Source: an uncultured Clostridiaceae bacterium
GTDB lineage: Bacteria; Bacillota; Clostridia; Lachnospirales; Lachnospiraceae
DNA length: 31,401 bases
Assembly (NCBI GenBank): GCA_902477765.1
Contig: CABSIM010000034.1
Coordinates: 1 to 31,401, forward strand
Direction: 5' to 3'
Shown here: positions 6,886 to 14,213 of the stretch, piece by piece
Position numbering within the stretch: the stretch's first letter is position 1
How the letters are laid out: every line of letters starts with the position of its first letter
Notes under the pieces: generated by a model
What the model saw: the letters and a program-made list of their open reading frames with translations, nothing else
Databases searched by the model: none
What the model was told of the DNA's origin: nothing
Translations under genes and position numbers: made by a program

Positions 6886-7433
6886 AAGAACTGGGAGCTG
6901 CTTTCGGAAGATTTCAGATTCTCCATCTGGGTCACATGGAATACCTTCTGGAGGCGAAGAAACGCTGCAGACATCTGATCATAGGAATCACCAATCCGGA
7001 TCCCGGAATTACAAAATACAGCGAAAGCTGTCCTCACCGCTCCGATAAAGAGGCCAATCCCTTTACCTTTTATGAAAGGCTGAAAATGGCGGAAGCAGCC
7101 ATGCTGGAAAGCGGAATTCCCAGAGAGGAATTTACCGTTGTTCCGGTGCCCATCAATTATCCGGAGCGGATCCCTTATTATATTCCAATGGAAGCGGAAA
7201 TTTTTCTGACCATCTACGATGCGTGGGGATGGGAAAGAAAGAAGATCATAGAACAGCTGGGGTATGAACTGGAGGTGCTCTGGGTCAGGACAGATGATAC
7301 CCGGATCACCTCCGGAACCGAAGTACGCAGGCGGATCCGCTGTCAGGAGGACTGGCAGCAGCTGGTACCGCCTGCGGTGTTCCGGTATATGAATGAAAAC
7401 GGCCTGACAGAACGTCTGTCAGTGCATCAGTAG
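6882..7433 (+). CDS. HxGH-superfamily nucleotidyltransferase (NMN adenylyltransferase-like)
   Basis: A 183-residue nucleotidyltransferase. GRFQILHLGH contains the HxGH motif (residues 15-18) and SGTEVRRR (144-151) is the family's second ATP-contact motif. The layout GRFQ...HLGH...LIIGIT...NPFTFYER resembles archaeal-type NMN adenylyltransferases, which join a nucleotidyl group to a phosphorylated substrate with loss of pyrophosphate. It could also be a cytidylyltransferase, and the sugar or nucleotide acceptor is not known. The start at 6882 gives an ATGA overlap with the ATPase; ATG codons at 6855 and 6798 are less likely because the fold begins at residue 4. As the last gene of the transporter operon it probably acts on the imported compound or its product. 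Its stop overlaps the convergent M20 gene by 7 nt. Confidence 0.8.
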   Translation: MKELGAAFGRFQILHLGHMEYLLEAKKRCRHLIIGITNPDPGITKYSESCPHRSDKEANPFTFYERLKMAEAAMLESGIPREEFTVVPVPINYPERIPYYIPMEAEIFLTIYDAWGWERKKIIEQLGYELEVLWVRTDDTRITSGTEVRRRIRCQEDWQQLVPPAVFRYMNENGLTERLSVHQ

Positions 7434-8869
7434 GTTTCCAGAGGCGGCAGAACCTCGTCCGGCAGCGGACAGGTATATCTGCCGCCGTTTCTCTTTTTCA
7501 CCTCTGCCATGGCCTTTTCCATGATGTCCGGCCGGTCCATGGTACGGACGCAGGACAGGGCAATGACCCTGGCGGCGGTCAGAAGACCTTTGTGGGCCAG
7601 AGGGCTGCAGGTCTGGGCCGTCATCTGCCATGTATGGCCCACATTACCGATGCAGGCAGTGGCAATATGGAAGTTCAGGGTGGGAGCAGCATATCCCACA
7701 TCCCCCACGTCGGTGGAACCGGCGGTCAGGCGGATCTTTGACGGATCAAAGGGATGAATTTCGCTGTCCAGCGGGTGCTCCAGAATTTCTTCCAGCCGGT
7801 CTTCCCCGTAGGTTTCCACAATGTGTTCCCTGATGCCGGCAAGCGTCTGCTCATTGTAGGAATTCAGGAATTTCCGGGCCAGGGCGTAGTCCGATTCATC
7901 CCAGCGGGGAGCGCCTACTTCTTTCAGGCACTGATCGCCGATTTCAGCCAGAGCCAGGTTGGGAATGTATTCCGTAAAGGCCATGGAAAGATCACAGTGT
8001 ACCTGGGTTTCCGTCATGATGGAAGCGCCCCGGGCCACCTCTTTTACCCGGCGGAACAGTTCTTTTACCTGTGATACCCAGGGAGAACGGACTTCATAAC
8101 GGATGACGGCATGATCCTGAACCACGTTTGGAGCAGTGCCGCCGGCGTCGATGTATGCATAATGGATTCTGGCTTCCGGAATCATGTGCTCTCTCAGATA
8201 GTTGCAGCCCACATTCATGAGTTCTGCGGCATCCAGGGCGCTGCGGCCGAGATGGGGGCATCCTCCGGCATGGGCAGATACTCCGGTGAACTCAAAGTTT
8301 GCACCCATGATGGCGTTGCTGTGGTTGGCTTCCACGGCATTTTCCGTGGCCGGATGCCAGGTATAGACGAAATCCACATGGTCGAACATGCCTGCCCGGG
8401 CCATGAACTGTTTGGAGCCGGCGCCTTCTTCCGCAGGGCATCCGAAGTAGATGATGGTACCGTCTTTTTTATATTCTGTCAGGTATTCCTTTACAGCCAG
8501 CGCTGCAGCCAGTGCGCCGGTTCCCAGGGCACTGTGCCCGCATCCGTGTCCCGGTCCTCCGGGGATTACAGGCTCCCTGTCAGGAGCCGCGGCTTTCTGG
8601 CTCAGGGAAGCCAGGGCATCATATTCACCCAGGATACCCATGACAGGTCTGCCCGTACCGAAGGAAAATGTGCCGGTAAAGCAGGTGGGAATTCCCGCAC
8701 ACCCGGTTTCCACGGTGAATCCCTCTTTTTCCAGGATTCCGCACAGCAGAGCGGCAGATTTTGTTTCATGATAGGCAAGTTCCGCATACTCCCAGATGGC
8801 ATCATTGGCGGCAAGGATTTCATCTGCCTTTGCGTCAATTACGCCGCTGAGAAATTCCAGATCGTTCAT
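7427..8869 (-). CDS. M20-family amidohydrolase, AbgB-like
   Basis: A 480-residue zinc-dependent amidohydrolase/carboxypeptidase of the group that includes p-aminobenzoyl-glutamate hydrolase subunit B. Seen: GILGEYDAL, the metal-site block GHGCGHSALGTG (about 108-119), the Glu-Glu pair in CPAEEGAGS, a dimerisation domain with SAHAGGCPHLGRSALDA, and a C-terminal catalytic part with AGSTDVGDVGYAAPT. Length and motifs fit an intact enzyme. AbgB works with AbgA in E. coli; no second subunit is visible here, so it may act alone on an N-acyl amino acid or dipeptide. It is convergent with the ABC operon and no hairpin separates them. AAAGGA lies about 10 nt before the start. Confidence 0.9.
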   Translation of the reverse strand: MNDLEFLSGVIDAKADEILAANDAIWEYAELAYHETKSAALLCGILEKEGFTVETGCAGIPTCFTGTFSFGTGRPVMGILGEYDALASLSQKAAAPDREPVIPGGPGHGCGHSALGTGALAAALAVKEYLTEYKKDGTIIYFGCPAEEGAGSKQFMARAGMFDHVDFVYTWHPATENAVEANHSNAIMGANFEFTGVSAHAGGCPHLGRSALDAAELMNVGCNYLREHMIPEARIHYAYIDAGGTAPNVVQDHAVIRYEVRSPWVSQVKELFRRVKEVARGASIMTETQVHCDLSMAFTEYIPNLALAEIGDQCLKEVGAPRWDESDYALARKFLNSYNEQTLAGIREHIVETYGEDRLEEILEHPLDSEIHPFDPSKIRLTAGSTDVGDVGYAAPTLNFHIATACIGNVGHTWQMTAQTCSPLAHKGLLTAARVIALSCVRTMDRPDIMEKAMAEVKKRNGGRYTCPLPDEVLPPLETY

Positions 8870-8928
8870 ACAGCCACATCCTTTCTGTCAGCAAGTTCCG
8901 GAAAAGAAACCGGCATTTATTTACCGGC

Positions 8929-8957
8929 TTGCAATCCTGTTTTCCGGATGTTATACT
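8929..8957 (+). promoter_or_regulatory. Upstream promoter of the two-component operon
   Basis: TTGCAA (8929-8934), a 17-nt spacer, and TATACT (8952-8957) with TG at the extended -10 position. It would give a leader of about 190 nt before the response regulator. The leader contains a 33-codon open frame at 9004-9105 with a poor ribosome site. Confidence 0.6.
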
Positions 8958-9077
8958 TCAATACATTACAGAGACAGTTTACTACAGCTTCGGGAAAACC
9001 TCAATGAAAAAATGCATGGAAGAAGGCGGCAGAAAGGAGCACGGGCCGGAAGCATGGGGCAATCCTGCGGCAGGGAC

Positions 9078-9106
9078 TTTACCGGAAATCTGCGGAATGA
9101 TATGAT
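9078..9106 (+). promoter_or_regulatory. Proximal promoter of the two-component operon
   Basis: TTTACC (9078-9083), a 17-nt spacer, and TATGAT (9101-9106) preceded by TGA as an extended -10. Predicted transcription starts about 45 nt before the response regulator ATG. No clear promoter was found for the divergent M20 gene in the 8870-9156 gap. Confidence 0.5.
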
Positions 9107-9156
9107 GGAATGTATCTTACGGAAACGGAAAAGTTTAATTTTATAGGAGATTTGAT

Positions 9157-9870
9157 ATGACAGGAACGGCAAGAAAAATCTATGTGGCGGATGATGAAAA
9201 GAACATCTGCTTCCTGATCCGGAATTTTCTGGAACGGGAAGGATATGAAGTCCGGTGCTTTTATGACGGGGAATCGGTTCTGAAGGCATGCGAAGAGGAA
9301 ATGCCGGATCTGCTGGTGCTGGATATCATGATGCCGGGGATCGACGGCCTCTCCGTCTGTACGAAAATACGGAAAAACAGCAACGTGCCGATTATTATCG
9401 TGTCAGCCAAGGATTCTCCGCTGGACCGCATCAACGGGATTACCCTGGGAAGCGACGATTATATGATCAAGCCTTTTCTGCCGCTGGAACTGGTGGCGCG
9501 TGTCAAGGCCATGTTCCGGCGTCTGGATTCTTTCAGAGGGGATGCGCCGGAGGAACCGGATATGCTGGCATGCGGAAATATAAAACTGTATCCTCTCCGG
9601 AGGGAAGCAAGGATCCGGGAGAAGGAGTTTTCCCTGACACCGCTGGAGTTTGATTTCCTGAGCTATATGTTTACCAAATCAGAGCATGCGGCCAGCCGGG
9701 ATGAACTTCTCAGAGCACTCTGGAAGGTGGACAGCCGGGAAGTGGATACCCGCGCCGTGGATGACATGGTAAAGAGACTCAGGAGAAAACTGAAGGAACA
9801 GGAGAGCAACGTCCGCATCGAAACCGTCTGGGGATACGGATTCCGTCTGGCAACGGGAGGAGAGGCATGA
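9157..9870 (+). CDS. OmpR/PhoB-family response regulator
   Basis: A 237-residue two-domain transcription factor. The receiver domain has the acidic pair D12-D13, phospho-acceptor D56 (in LVLDIMMPG), S83 and K105 (KPF). The C-terminal winged helix (about 138-233) shows SLTPLEFDFLSYM and VDTRAVDDMVKRLRRKL, and ends in VWGYGFRL, all typical of the OmpR class. Phosphorylation by the downstream kinase should promote dimeric DNA binding. AGGAG precedes the start, and its stop overlaps the kinase start as ATGA, so the pair is translated together. Target genes are unknown; the secreted protein at 11303 is the nearest candidate. Confidence 0.95.
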   Translation: MTGTARKIYVADDEKNICFLIRNFLEREGYEVRCFYDGESVLKACEEEMPDLLVLDIMMPGIDGLSVCTKIRKNSNVPIIIVSAKDSPLDRINGITLGSDDYMIKPFLPLELVARVKAMFRRLDSFRGDAPEEPDMLACGNIKLYPLRREARIREKEFSLTPLEFDFLSYMFTKSEHAASRDELLRALWKVDSREVDTRAVDDMVKRLRRKLKEQESNVRIETVWGYGFRLATGGEA

Positions 9871-11270
9871 AATTCAGCATCCGCATGAAAATATTCCTTC
9901 CGGTGGTTCTGATTTCCGTCATGTTCCCCATGGCATTCTGGCTTGTTTTCCGCCAGACCCTGGATGCACATATGGTGTTCAACGCCAGGCGCGATCTGGA
10001 CCGGCTGATCTATGAAACGGACAAAGTTCTCCGTGAGGAAAACGGAGATTCCCTGAATGCAGACCGGATGAAGGGAATCATGCGCAGGGAAACAGGAGAT
10101 GCGTCGTTTTTTCTGATGAATGACACATACCGGGTGCTGTATCCGAAAAATTATGATGCAAGGGCGGAAATGGCCCTTATATATTCCAGATTTCTGGCCG
10201 AGAACCTGGACAGCGGAGACGGATGGGAAACAGAGAAGATATTTGAGGAAAAAACAGAGGAAAGAACCTATCTGGTTTATTATATTCCGGTGGAAACAGG
10301 AGAGGAAACCCAGCATATTGTGCTGTACTGCCCCATATTTGAAACGGAACGGATTCTGTCCAATGTTTCCAGGCTGATGCTCCTGATCATGGCGGGGATG
10401 ACAGCCGTGGAGATCCTGCTGTTCTGGTTTGTGGCAGGAAGCATTTCCGGCCCGGTCAGACGCCTCTGCGAGGCAGCCCGGGGGATCGGGGAAAAAAAAT
10501 TCAGGAAGGTGGAATCCCGGGCCACGGTGAAAGAACTCTGTGAACTGGAAGAGGAAATCAACCGGATGCAGGAAAAACTGGCCCAGGCGGATCAGGCGGA
10601 AAAAACATTTTTCCAGAATGTATCTCATGAACTGAGGACTCCGCTGATGTCCATCAGCGGATATGCCCAGGGAATTCAGTGCGGTGTCCTGGAAGATACG
10701 GCTCAGGCTGCCGGTGTGATTCTGGAAGAAAGCACCAGGCTGACGGAAGTGGTGGACGGAATTCTTTCTCTTACAAGAATGGACCAGTACCAGTATCAGG
10801 TGGTGGCTGCAGAAACGGAGTTAAATGAATTCCTGCGGGAAAAACTTTCCAAACTGGAGGGACTGGCTCTGGCAGGAGGCGTTCAGCTGGAATTTGAGGC
10901 GGAAAAGGAAACTGCCATCATAACAGATAAGGCACTTCTGGAGAAAGCATTTGTCAATGTGGTCTCCAACTGTATCCGCTATGCGGAAAAACGGGTACGT
11001 GTTCAGGTGTCAGAGGACAGGGAAACGGTCCGGATTCTGATCTGGGATGACGGGGAGGGGATCGAAAACGAAGATCTGGAACACCTGTTTGAGCGGTTCT
11101 ATAAAGGACGCGGAGGAATCCACGGCCTGGGCCTGGCCATTGCAAAAAGTTCTCTGGAATATATGGGAGGAAAAATACAGGCTGAAAATACTGCTTTCGG
11201 TCCTCAGTTTGAGATTACCCTGCCTCAGGATTGCCGCAGCTTTGCCGTGGATGTACAGAGCGATACATGA
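9867..11270 (+). CDS. Membrane sensor histidine kinase
   Basis: A 467-residue sensor kinase. It has one membrane span at about 8-28, an extracellular sensor loop of about 140 residues, a second span at about 169-192 and a HAMP linker. The DHp helix carries the phospho-histidine H254 (NVSHELRTPLMSISGY). The ATP-binding domain shows the N box NVVSNCIRYA, the G1 box DDGEGI and the G2 box HGLGLAIAK. The extracellular loop has no recognised ligand-binding motif. It pairs with the response regulator through the 4-nt overlap. The signal is unknown. Confidence 0.95.
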   Translation: MKFSIRMKIFLPVVLISVMFPMAFWLVFRQTLDAHMVFNARRDLDRLIYETDKVLREENGDSLNADRMKGIMRRETGDASFFLMNDTYRVLYPKNYDARAEMALIYSRFLAENLDSGDGWETEKIFEEKTEERTYLVYYIPVETGEETQHIVLYCPIFETERILSNVSRLMLLIMAGMTAVEILLFWFVAGSISGPVRRLCEAARGIGEKKFRKVESRATVKELCELEEEINRMQEKLAQADQAEKTFFQNVSHELRTPLMSISGYAQGIQCGVLEDTAQAAGVILEESTRLTEVVDGILSLTRMDQYQYQVVAAETELNEFLREKLSKLEGLALAGGVQLEFEAEKETAIITDKALLEKAFVNVVSNCIRYAEKRVRVQVSEDRETVRILIWDDGEGIENEDLEHLFERFYKGRGGIHGLGLAIAKSSLEYMGGKIQAENTAFGPQFEITLPQDCRSFAVDVQSDT

Positions 11271-11302
11271 TAGGATGAAGAAAAGACCGGGAGGGAACCA
11301 AG

Positions 11303-11827
11303 ATGAGAAAAAAACTGCCGGCCTGTATTCTGGCATTCTGTCTGGTGTTTTTTCTGCCGGTATCCGCAGGCGCAGCTTCCGGAGAAACAGGAACTTCTGC
11401 GGACAGGACAGACGCCGGGAATACGGAGGCCCGGGAAACCAGATGCCGTGAGGCAGTGTCAGAGGAAGAAAAGGAGATCCTGAAGAACCGCATGGAAATG
11501 GAACAGCTGAATGTTTCGGACATTTCCTGCCGTCTTCTGTGGATTGAGGCCAGGGAACAGGGGAAAGTGCCGGAAAAGGCACAGGAGCTGGCGGAAGAGA
11601 TCCGGAGGCTTAAGAAGGAATTTTCCGAGAACACAGAAAGCATGGAACCCTACAGGGAGGCCCGGAGAGCCTGTCTGGAGGCGGGAAACACCGAAGGCGC
11701 AAAGGCCGCCATGGAAAATATCATCTGCATCCAGGAAGAGCGGCTGGAGAAGAAAAGACAGATCAGCAGGCTCTGGCTGGAGATTGCAGAACTGGTGGGT
11801 GAAGCGGATCCGGTTGCCGGCATATGA
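11303..11827 (+). CDS. Small secreted helical protein, function unknown
   Basis: A 174-residue protein that I do not recognise. The N-terminus is a clear signal peptide (RKK, hydrophobic core ILAFCLVFFLPV, probable cleavage after SAGA), with no lipobox. The mature part is short, very charged and almost entirely helix-forming (Glu/Lys/Arg/Ala/Leu), consistent with a coiled coil, and keeps four cysteines in RCRE, SCRL, ACLE and ICIQ. GGGAGGG lies just upstream of the start. It follows the kinase by 32 nt with no terminator, so it is probably co-transcribed. It may be an accessory or output of the two-component system, but this is only inferred from position. Confidence 0.72.
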   Translation: MRKKLPACILAFCLVFFLPVSAGAASGETGTSADRTDAGNTEARETRCREAVSEEEKEILKNRMEMEQLNVSDISCRLLWIEAREQGKVPEKAQELAEEIRRLKKEFSENTESMEPYREARRACLEAGNTEGAKAAMENIICIQEERLEKKRQISRLWLEIAELVGEADPVAGI

Positions 11828-11853
11828 ATAATTATGCAGAGTAAAGATAATCA

Positions 11854-11896
11854 GGACAGGAGATGGGAGAGGATCTGCCATATCCTGTCTTTTTTT
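11854..11896 (+). terminator. Terminator of the two-component operon
   Basis: GACAGGA (11855-11861) pairs with TCCTGTC (11883-11889). Inner ATGG/CCAT pairs extend the stem after one mismatch, and seven T follow (11890-11896). Confidence 0.88.
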
Positions 11897-12000
11897 GCCG
11901 ATAAATGGAAAAAGTACGGTCTGAAGGGCTCCGGAAGAAAAGATCTTACCGCCGTGAAGCAACTTTTCAGGAGAAAAGTATAGAAATATCGGACGGAATA

Positions 12001-12009
12001 TGGTTAAAT
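12001..12009 (+). promoter_or_regulatory. Possible extended -10 for the S1-domain gene
   Basis: TGG-TTAAAT (12001-12009) lies 40 nt before the start codon in an AT-rich stretch. No good -35 is seen at the expected distance. The remainder of 11897-12048 shows nothing else. Confidence 0.3.
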
Positions 12010-12048
12010 AGATATAGATATTTATTAAGGAAAGAGGGAAGAAACAGA

Positions 12049-12942
12049 ATGGAAACAATGGACGATTACAGAGAACAGCTGGAAGCGACATTCAAAAAGA
12101 TCCGTACGGGCGACGTGATCACAGGCACGGTTATTGACGTGACGGAGGATGCGGTCCTGGTGGATCTGAAAACATATGCGGACGGAATCATCCGGAAAGA
12201 AGATCTGAGTGAGGATCCTGATTTTGTGATGGAAGAGATGCTGCATCCCGGAGATGAGATCACGGCAACCGTGGTGGCCTTAAACGACGGGGAAGGAAAT
12301 ATTGTTCTGTCCGGAAAAGAAGCCAATGCCGTGCTGGCCTGGGAGAAGCTGGCAAAGATGATGGAAGAGCGGACCATAGTGCCCGTGAAAATCAAGGAGG
12401 TTGTAAACGGCGGTGCCGTGGCATATCTGGAAGGCATCCGCGGTTTTATTCCTGCGTCAAGACTGTCAGATGAATATGTGGAAGATCTGAATGAATGGAA
12501 CGGGAAGACCATAGAGGCCACGGTGATCACCGCAGATCCGGAAAGCCGGAGGCTGGTGCTTTCCGGACGGGAAGCGGCCAGAGAGAAGAAACAGGAAGAG
12601 AAGAGAAAACAGATTGCAAAGTGCGAGGTGGGAGCGGTCATGAACGGAACCGTGGACTCCCTGAAACCCTACGGCGCATTTGTGATTCTGGAGAACGGAC
12701 TGTCGGGTCTGCTTCATATTTCCCAGATCAGTTCCCGCAGGATCAAGCATCCGGGAGCGGTTCTGAAGGAAGGCCAGGAGGTGCGGGTAAAGATCATTTC
12801 CACGGCAGACGGGAAAATCAGCCTGAGCATGAAGGCTCTGGAAGAGGAACCGGAACAGACGGAAGAAGTTTTTGACTACAGGGAAGAGGGCCAGGCGAGC
12901 ACAGGGCTTGGCGCACTGCTTAAGGGAATCCGGTTAGACTAA
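12049..12942 (+). CDS. S1 RNA-binding domain protein
   Basis: A 297-residue cytoplasmic RNA-binding protein with three S1-type OB folds, at about residues 18-88, 102-175 and 192-267. The first begins GDVITGTVIDVTEDAVLVDL. The third is the most canonical (GTVDSLKPYGAFVIL, GLSGLLHISQIS, VKIISTADGKISLSMK). The second has the ribosomal-S1-like GFIPASRLSDEY. A charged linker (AREKKQEEKRKQ) separates domains two and three. Short three- to four-repeat S1 homologues of this kind are common in Firmicutes and bind mRNA or ribosomes. It lacks the IspH fusion seen in some Clostridia. The start at 12049 follows an AAAGAGGG site; upstream in-frame codons back to 11905 look non-coding. Confidence 0.88.
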   Translation: METMDDYREQLEATFKKIRTGDVITGTVIDVTEDAVLVDLKTYADGIIRKEDLSEDPDFVMEEMLHPGDEITATVVALNDGEGNIVLSGKEANAVLAWEKLAKMMEERTIVPVKIKEVVNGGAVAYLEGIRGFIPASRLSDEYVEDLNEWNGKTIEATVITADPESRRLVLSGREAAREKKQEEKRKQIAKCEVGAVMNGTVDSLKPYGAFVILENGLSGLLHISQISSRRIKHPGAVLKEGQEVRVKIISTADGKISLSMKALEEEPEQTEEVFDYREEGQASTGLGALLKGIRLD

Positions 12943-12978
12943 GCGGAAAGCCGGCCTGTGCAGAGAGGGGGCGGCAAT

Positions 12979-13695
12979 ATGACGAAAGAGTCTGAGTCTT
13001 TCGACCAGATTGACCAGTGGAAATCAACGATGTTTCTGTACAGTTCGGCGCTGAAATCCATCAATACGAAAATAGAGATTCTCAACAATGAGTTTGTCCA
13101 GTTGTATAACCACAGCCCGATTGAGCACATTACATCAAGACTGAAGACGCCGGAGAGCATCGTAAAAAAACTGAAAAGTGACGGATGGGATGTGACCATT
13201 GAGAACATGGTGGAACATCTCAATGATATTGCAGGGATCCGTATCATCTGTTCTTTCATGTCGGATATCTATCAGATCGCCGATATGATTGCCAGACAGG
13301 CGGATATCACAGTGGTTCATGTAAAGGACTACATCCAGCATCCCAAAGCCAATGGATATAAGAGCTATCATATGGTGGTGACCATTCCGGTCTATCTGAT
13401 TGACGGAGTCAGAAACACCAAGGTGGAGATACAGATACGGACTATAGCCATGGATTTCTGGGCCAGCCTGGAGCATAAAATCGCATACAAATTTGAGGGG
13501 CACGCGCCGGACTATCTGGAAGCGGAGCTGAAGGCCTGCGCCGATGTGGTGGATATGCTGGATGCAAAAATGTTTTCTCTGAATCACGCCATCATGGAGA
13601 TCGGCGAACATCAGAGAAAAGAAGAAGAGCGCAGAAGACAGCTGGAGGAAAACCGGATCAGGGCACAGAAACTGACAGATCACAATATACAATGA
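12979..13695 (+). CDS. Small alarmone synthetase, (p)ppGpp synthase RelQ/RelP type
   Basis: A 238-residue single-domain RelA/SpoT-like synthetase that transfers pyrophosphate from ATP to GDP or GTP. Visible blocks are SRLKTPESIVKKL (substrate loop), DIAGIRIICSF with the catalytic Asp, HPKANGYKSYHMVV, and KVEIQIRTIAMDFWASLEHK, the G-loop/ATP-site region. There is no HD hydrolase, TGS or ACT domain, so it can make but not degrade the alarmone. The C-terminus is a charged helix (EEERRRQLEENRIRAQ), as in the tetrameric RelQ group. The start at 12979 follows GAGAGGGGG; the ATG at 12958 is less likely. It is 36 nt after the S1 gene and 21 nt before dtd. Confidence 0.93.
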   Translation: MTKESESFDQIDQWKSTMFLYSSALKSINTKIEILNNEFVQLYNHSPIEHITSRLKTPESIVKKLKSDGWDVTIENMVEHLNDIAGIRIICSFMSDIYQIADMIARQADITVVHVKDYIQHPKANGYKSYHMVVTIPVYLIDGVRNTKVEIQIRTIAMDFWASLEHKIAYKFEGHAPDYLEAELKACADVVDMLDAKMFSLNHAIMEIGEHQRKEEERRRQLEENRIRAQKLTDHNIQ

Positions 13696-13716
13696 CAGAG
13701 ATAGCGGAGGAAGAAA

Positions 13717-14172
13717 ATGAGAGCGGTACTGCAGAGAGTGACACAGGCCACGGTGAAAACGGACGGGGAAATCATCGGTTCCATAGGAAAAGGATTTCTG
13801 ATTCTCCTTGGCGTTTCCGATCAGGACGATGAGGCAGTGGCAGATAAAATGGCGGATAAGATATGCCGGCTCAGGATATTTGAAGATGAAAACGGAAAAA
13901 CAAATCTTTCCCTGAGTGATGTGGGCGGAGAGATTCTGGTGGTAAGCCAGTTTACTCTGTATGCGGACTGCCGGAAGGGCAACCGCCCCAGCTTTACCGG
14001 TGCCGGAGCTCCGGAAGCGGCCAACCGTCTTTACGAGTATTTTATGGAGCGGTGCCGGACCCATGTGGCCAGGGTGGAACACGGGAAGTTCGGGGCGGAC
14101 ATGAAGATCGATCTGACCAATGACGGACCGTTTACTCTGATGCTTGACAGCGATGTGCTGTGCGGAAAATAA
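13717..14172 (+). CDS. dtd: D-aminoacyl-tRNA deacylase
   Basis: A 151-residue DTD enzyme that removes D-amino acids (and glycine mischarged on tRNA-Ala) from tRNA. It starts MRAVLQRVTQA, as in the family. It carries both signature motifs: SQFTLYADCRKGNRPSF (about 78-94, catalytic SQFTLY) and NDGPFTLMLDS near residue 137, the cross-subunit Gly-Pro loop; the usual GPVT is GPFT here. Length is normal. CGGAGG is 6 nt before the ATG. In many Firmicutes dtd sits beside a (p)ppGpp enzyme gene, as it does here. Confidence 0.96.
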   Translation: MRAVLQRVTQATVKTDGEIIGSIGKGFLILLGVSDQDDEAVADKMADKICRLRIFEDENGKTNLSLSDVGGEILVVSQFTLYADCRKGNRPSFTGAGAPEAANRLYEYFMERCRTHVARVEHGKFGADMKIDLTNDGPFTLMLDSDVLCGK

Positions 14173-14213
14173 TTCCGGGAGATCATCCACGGAGAATGCA
14201 AGGAGGAATCATA

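Noticed and set aside
9004..9105. 33-codon gene before the response regulator
   Set aside because: There is no convincing ribosome binding site, and it overlaps a promoter element; it is mentioned only as a possible leader frame.
11905..12048. 48-codon N-terminal extension of the S1 protein
   Set aside because: The extension covers the promoter-like and ribosome-binding region and reads as basic non-conserved sequence; the ATG at 12049 starts just before the fold.
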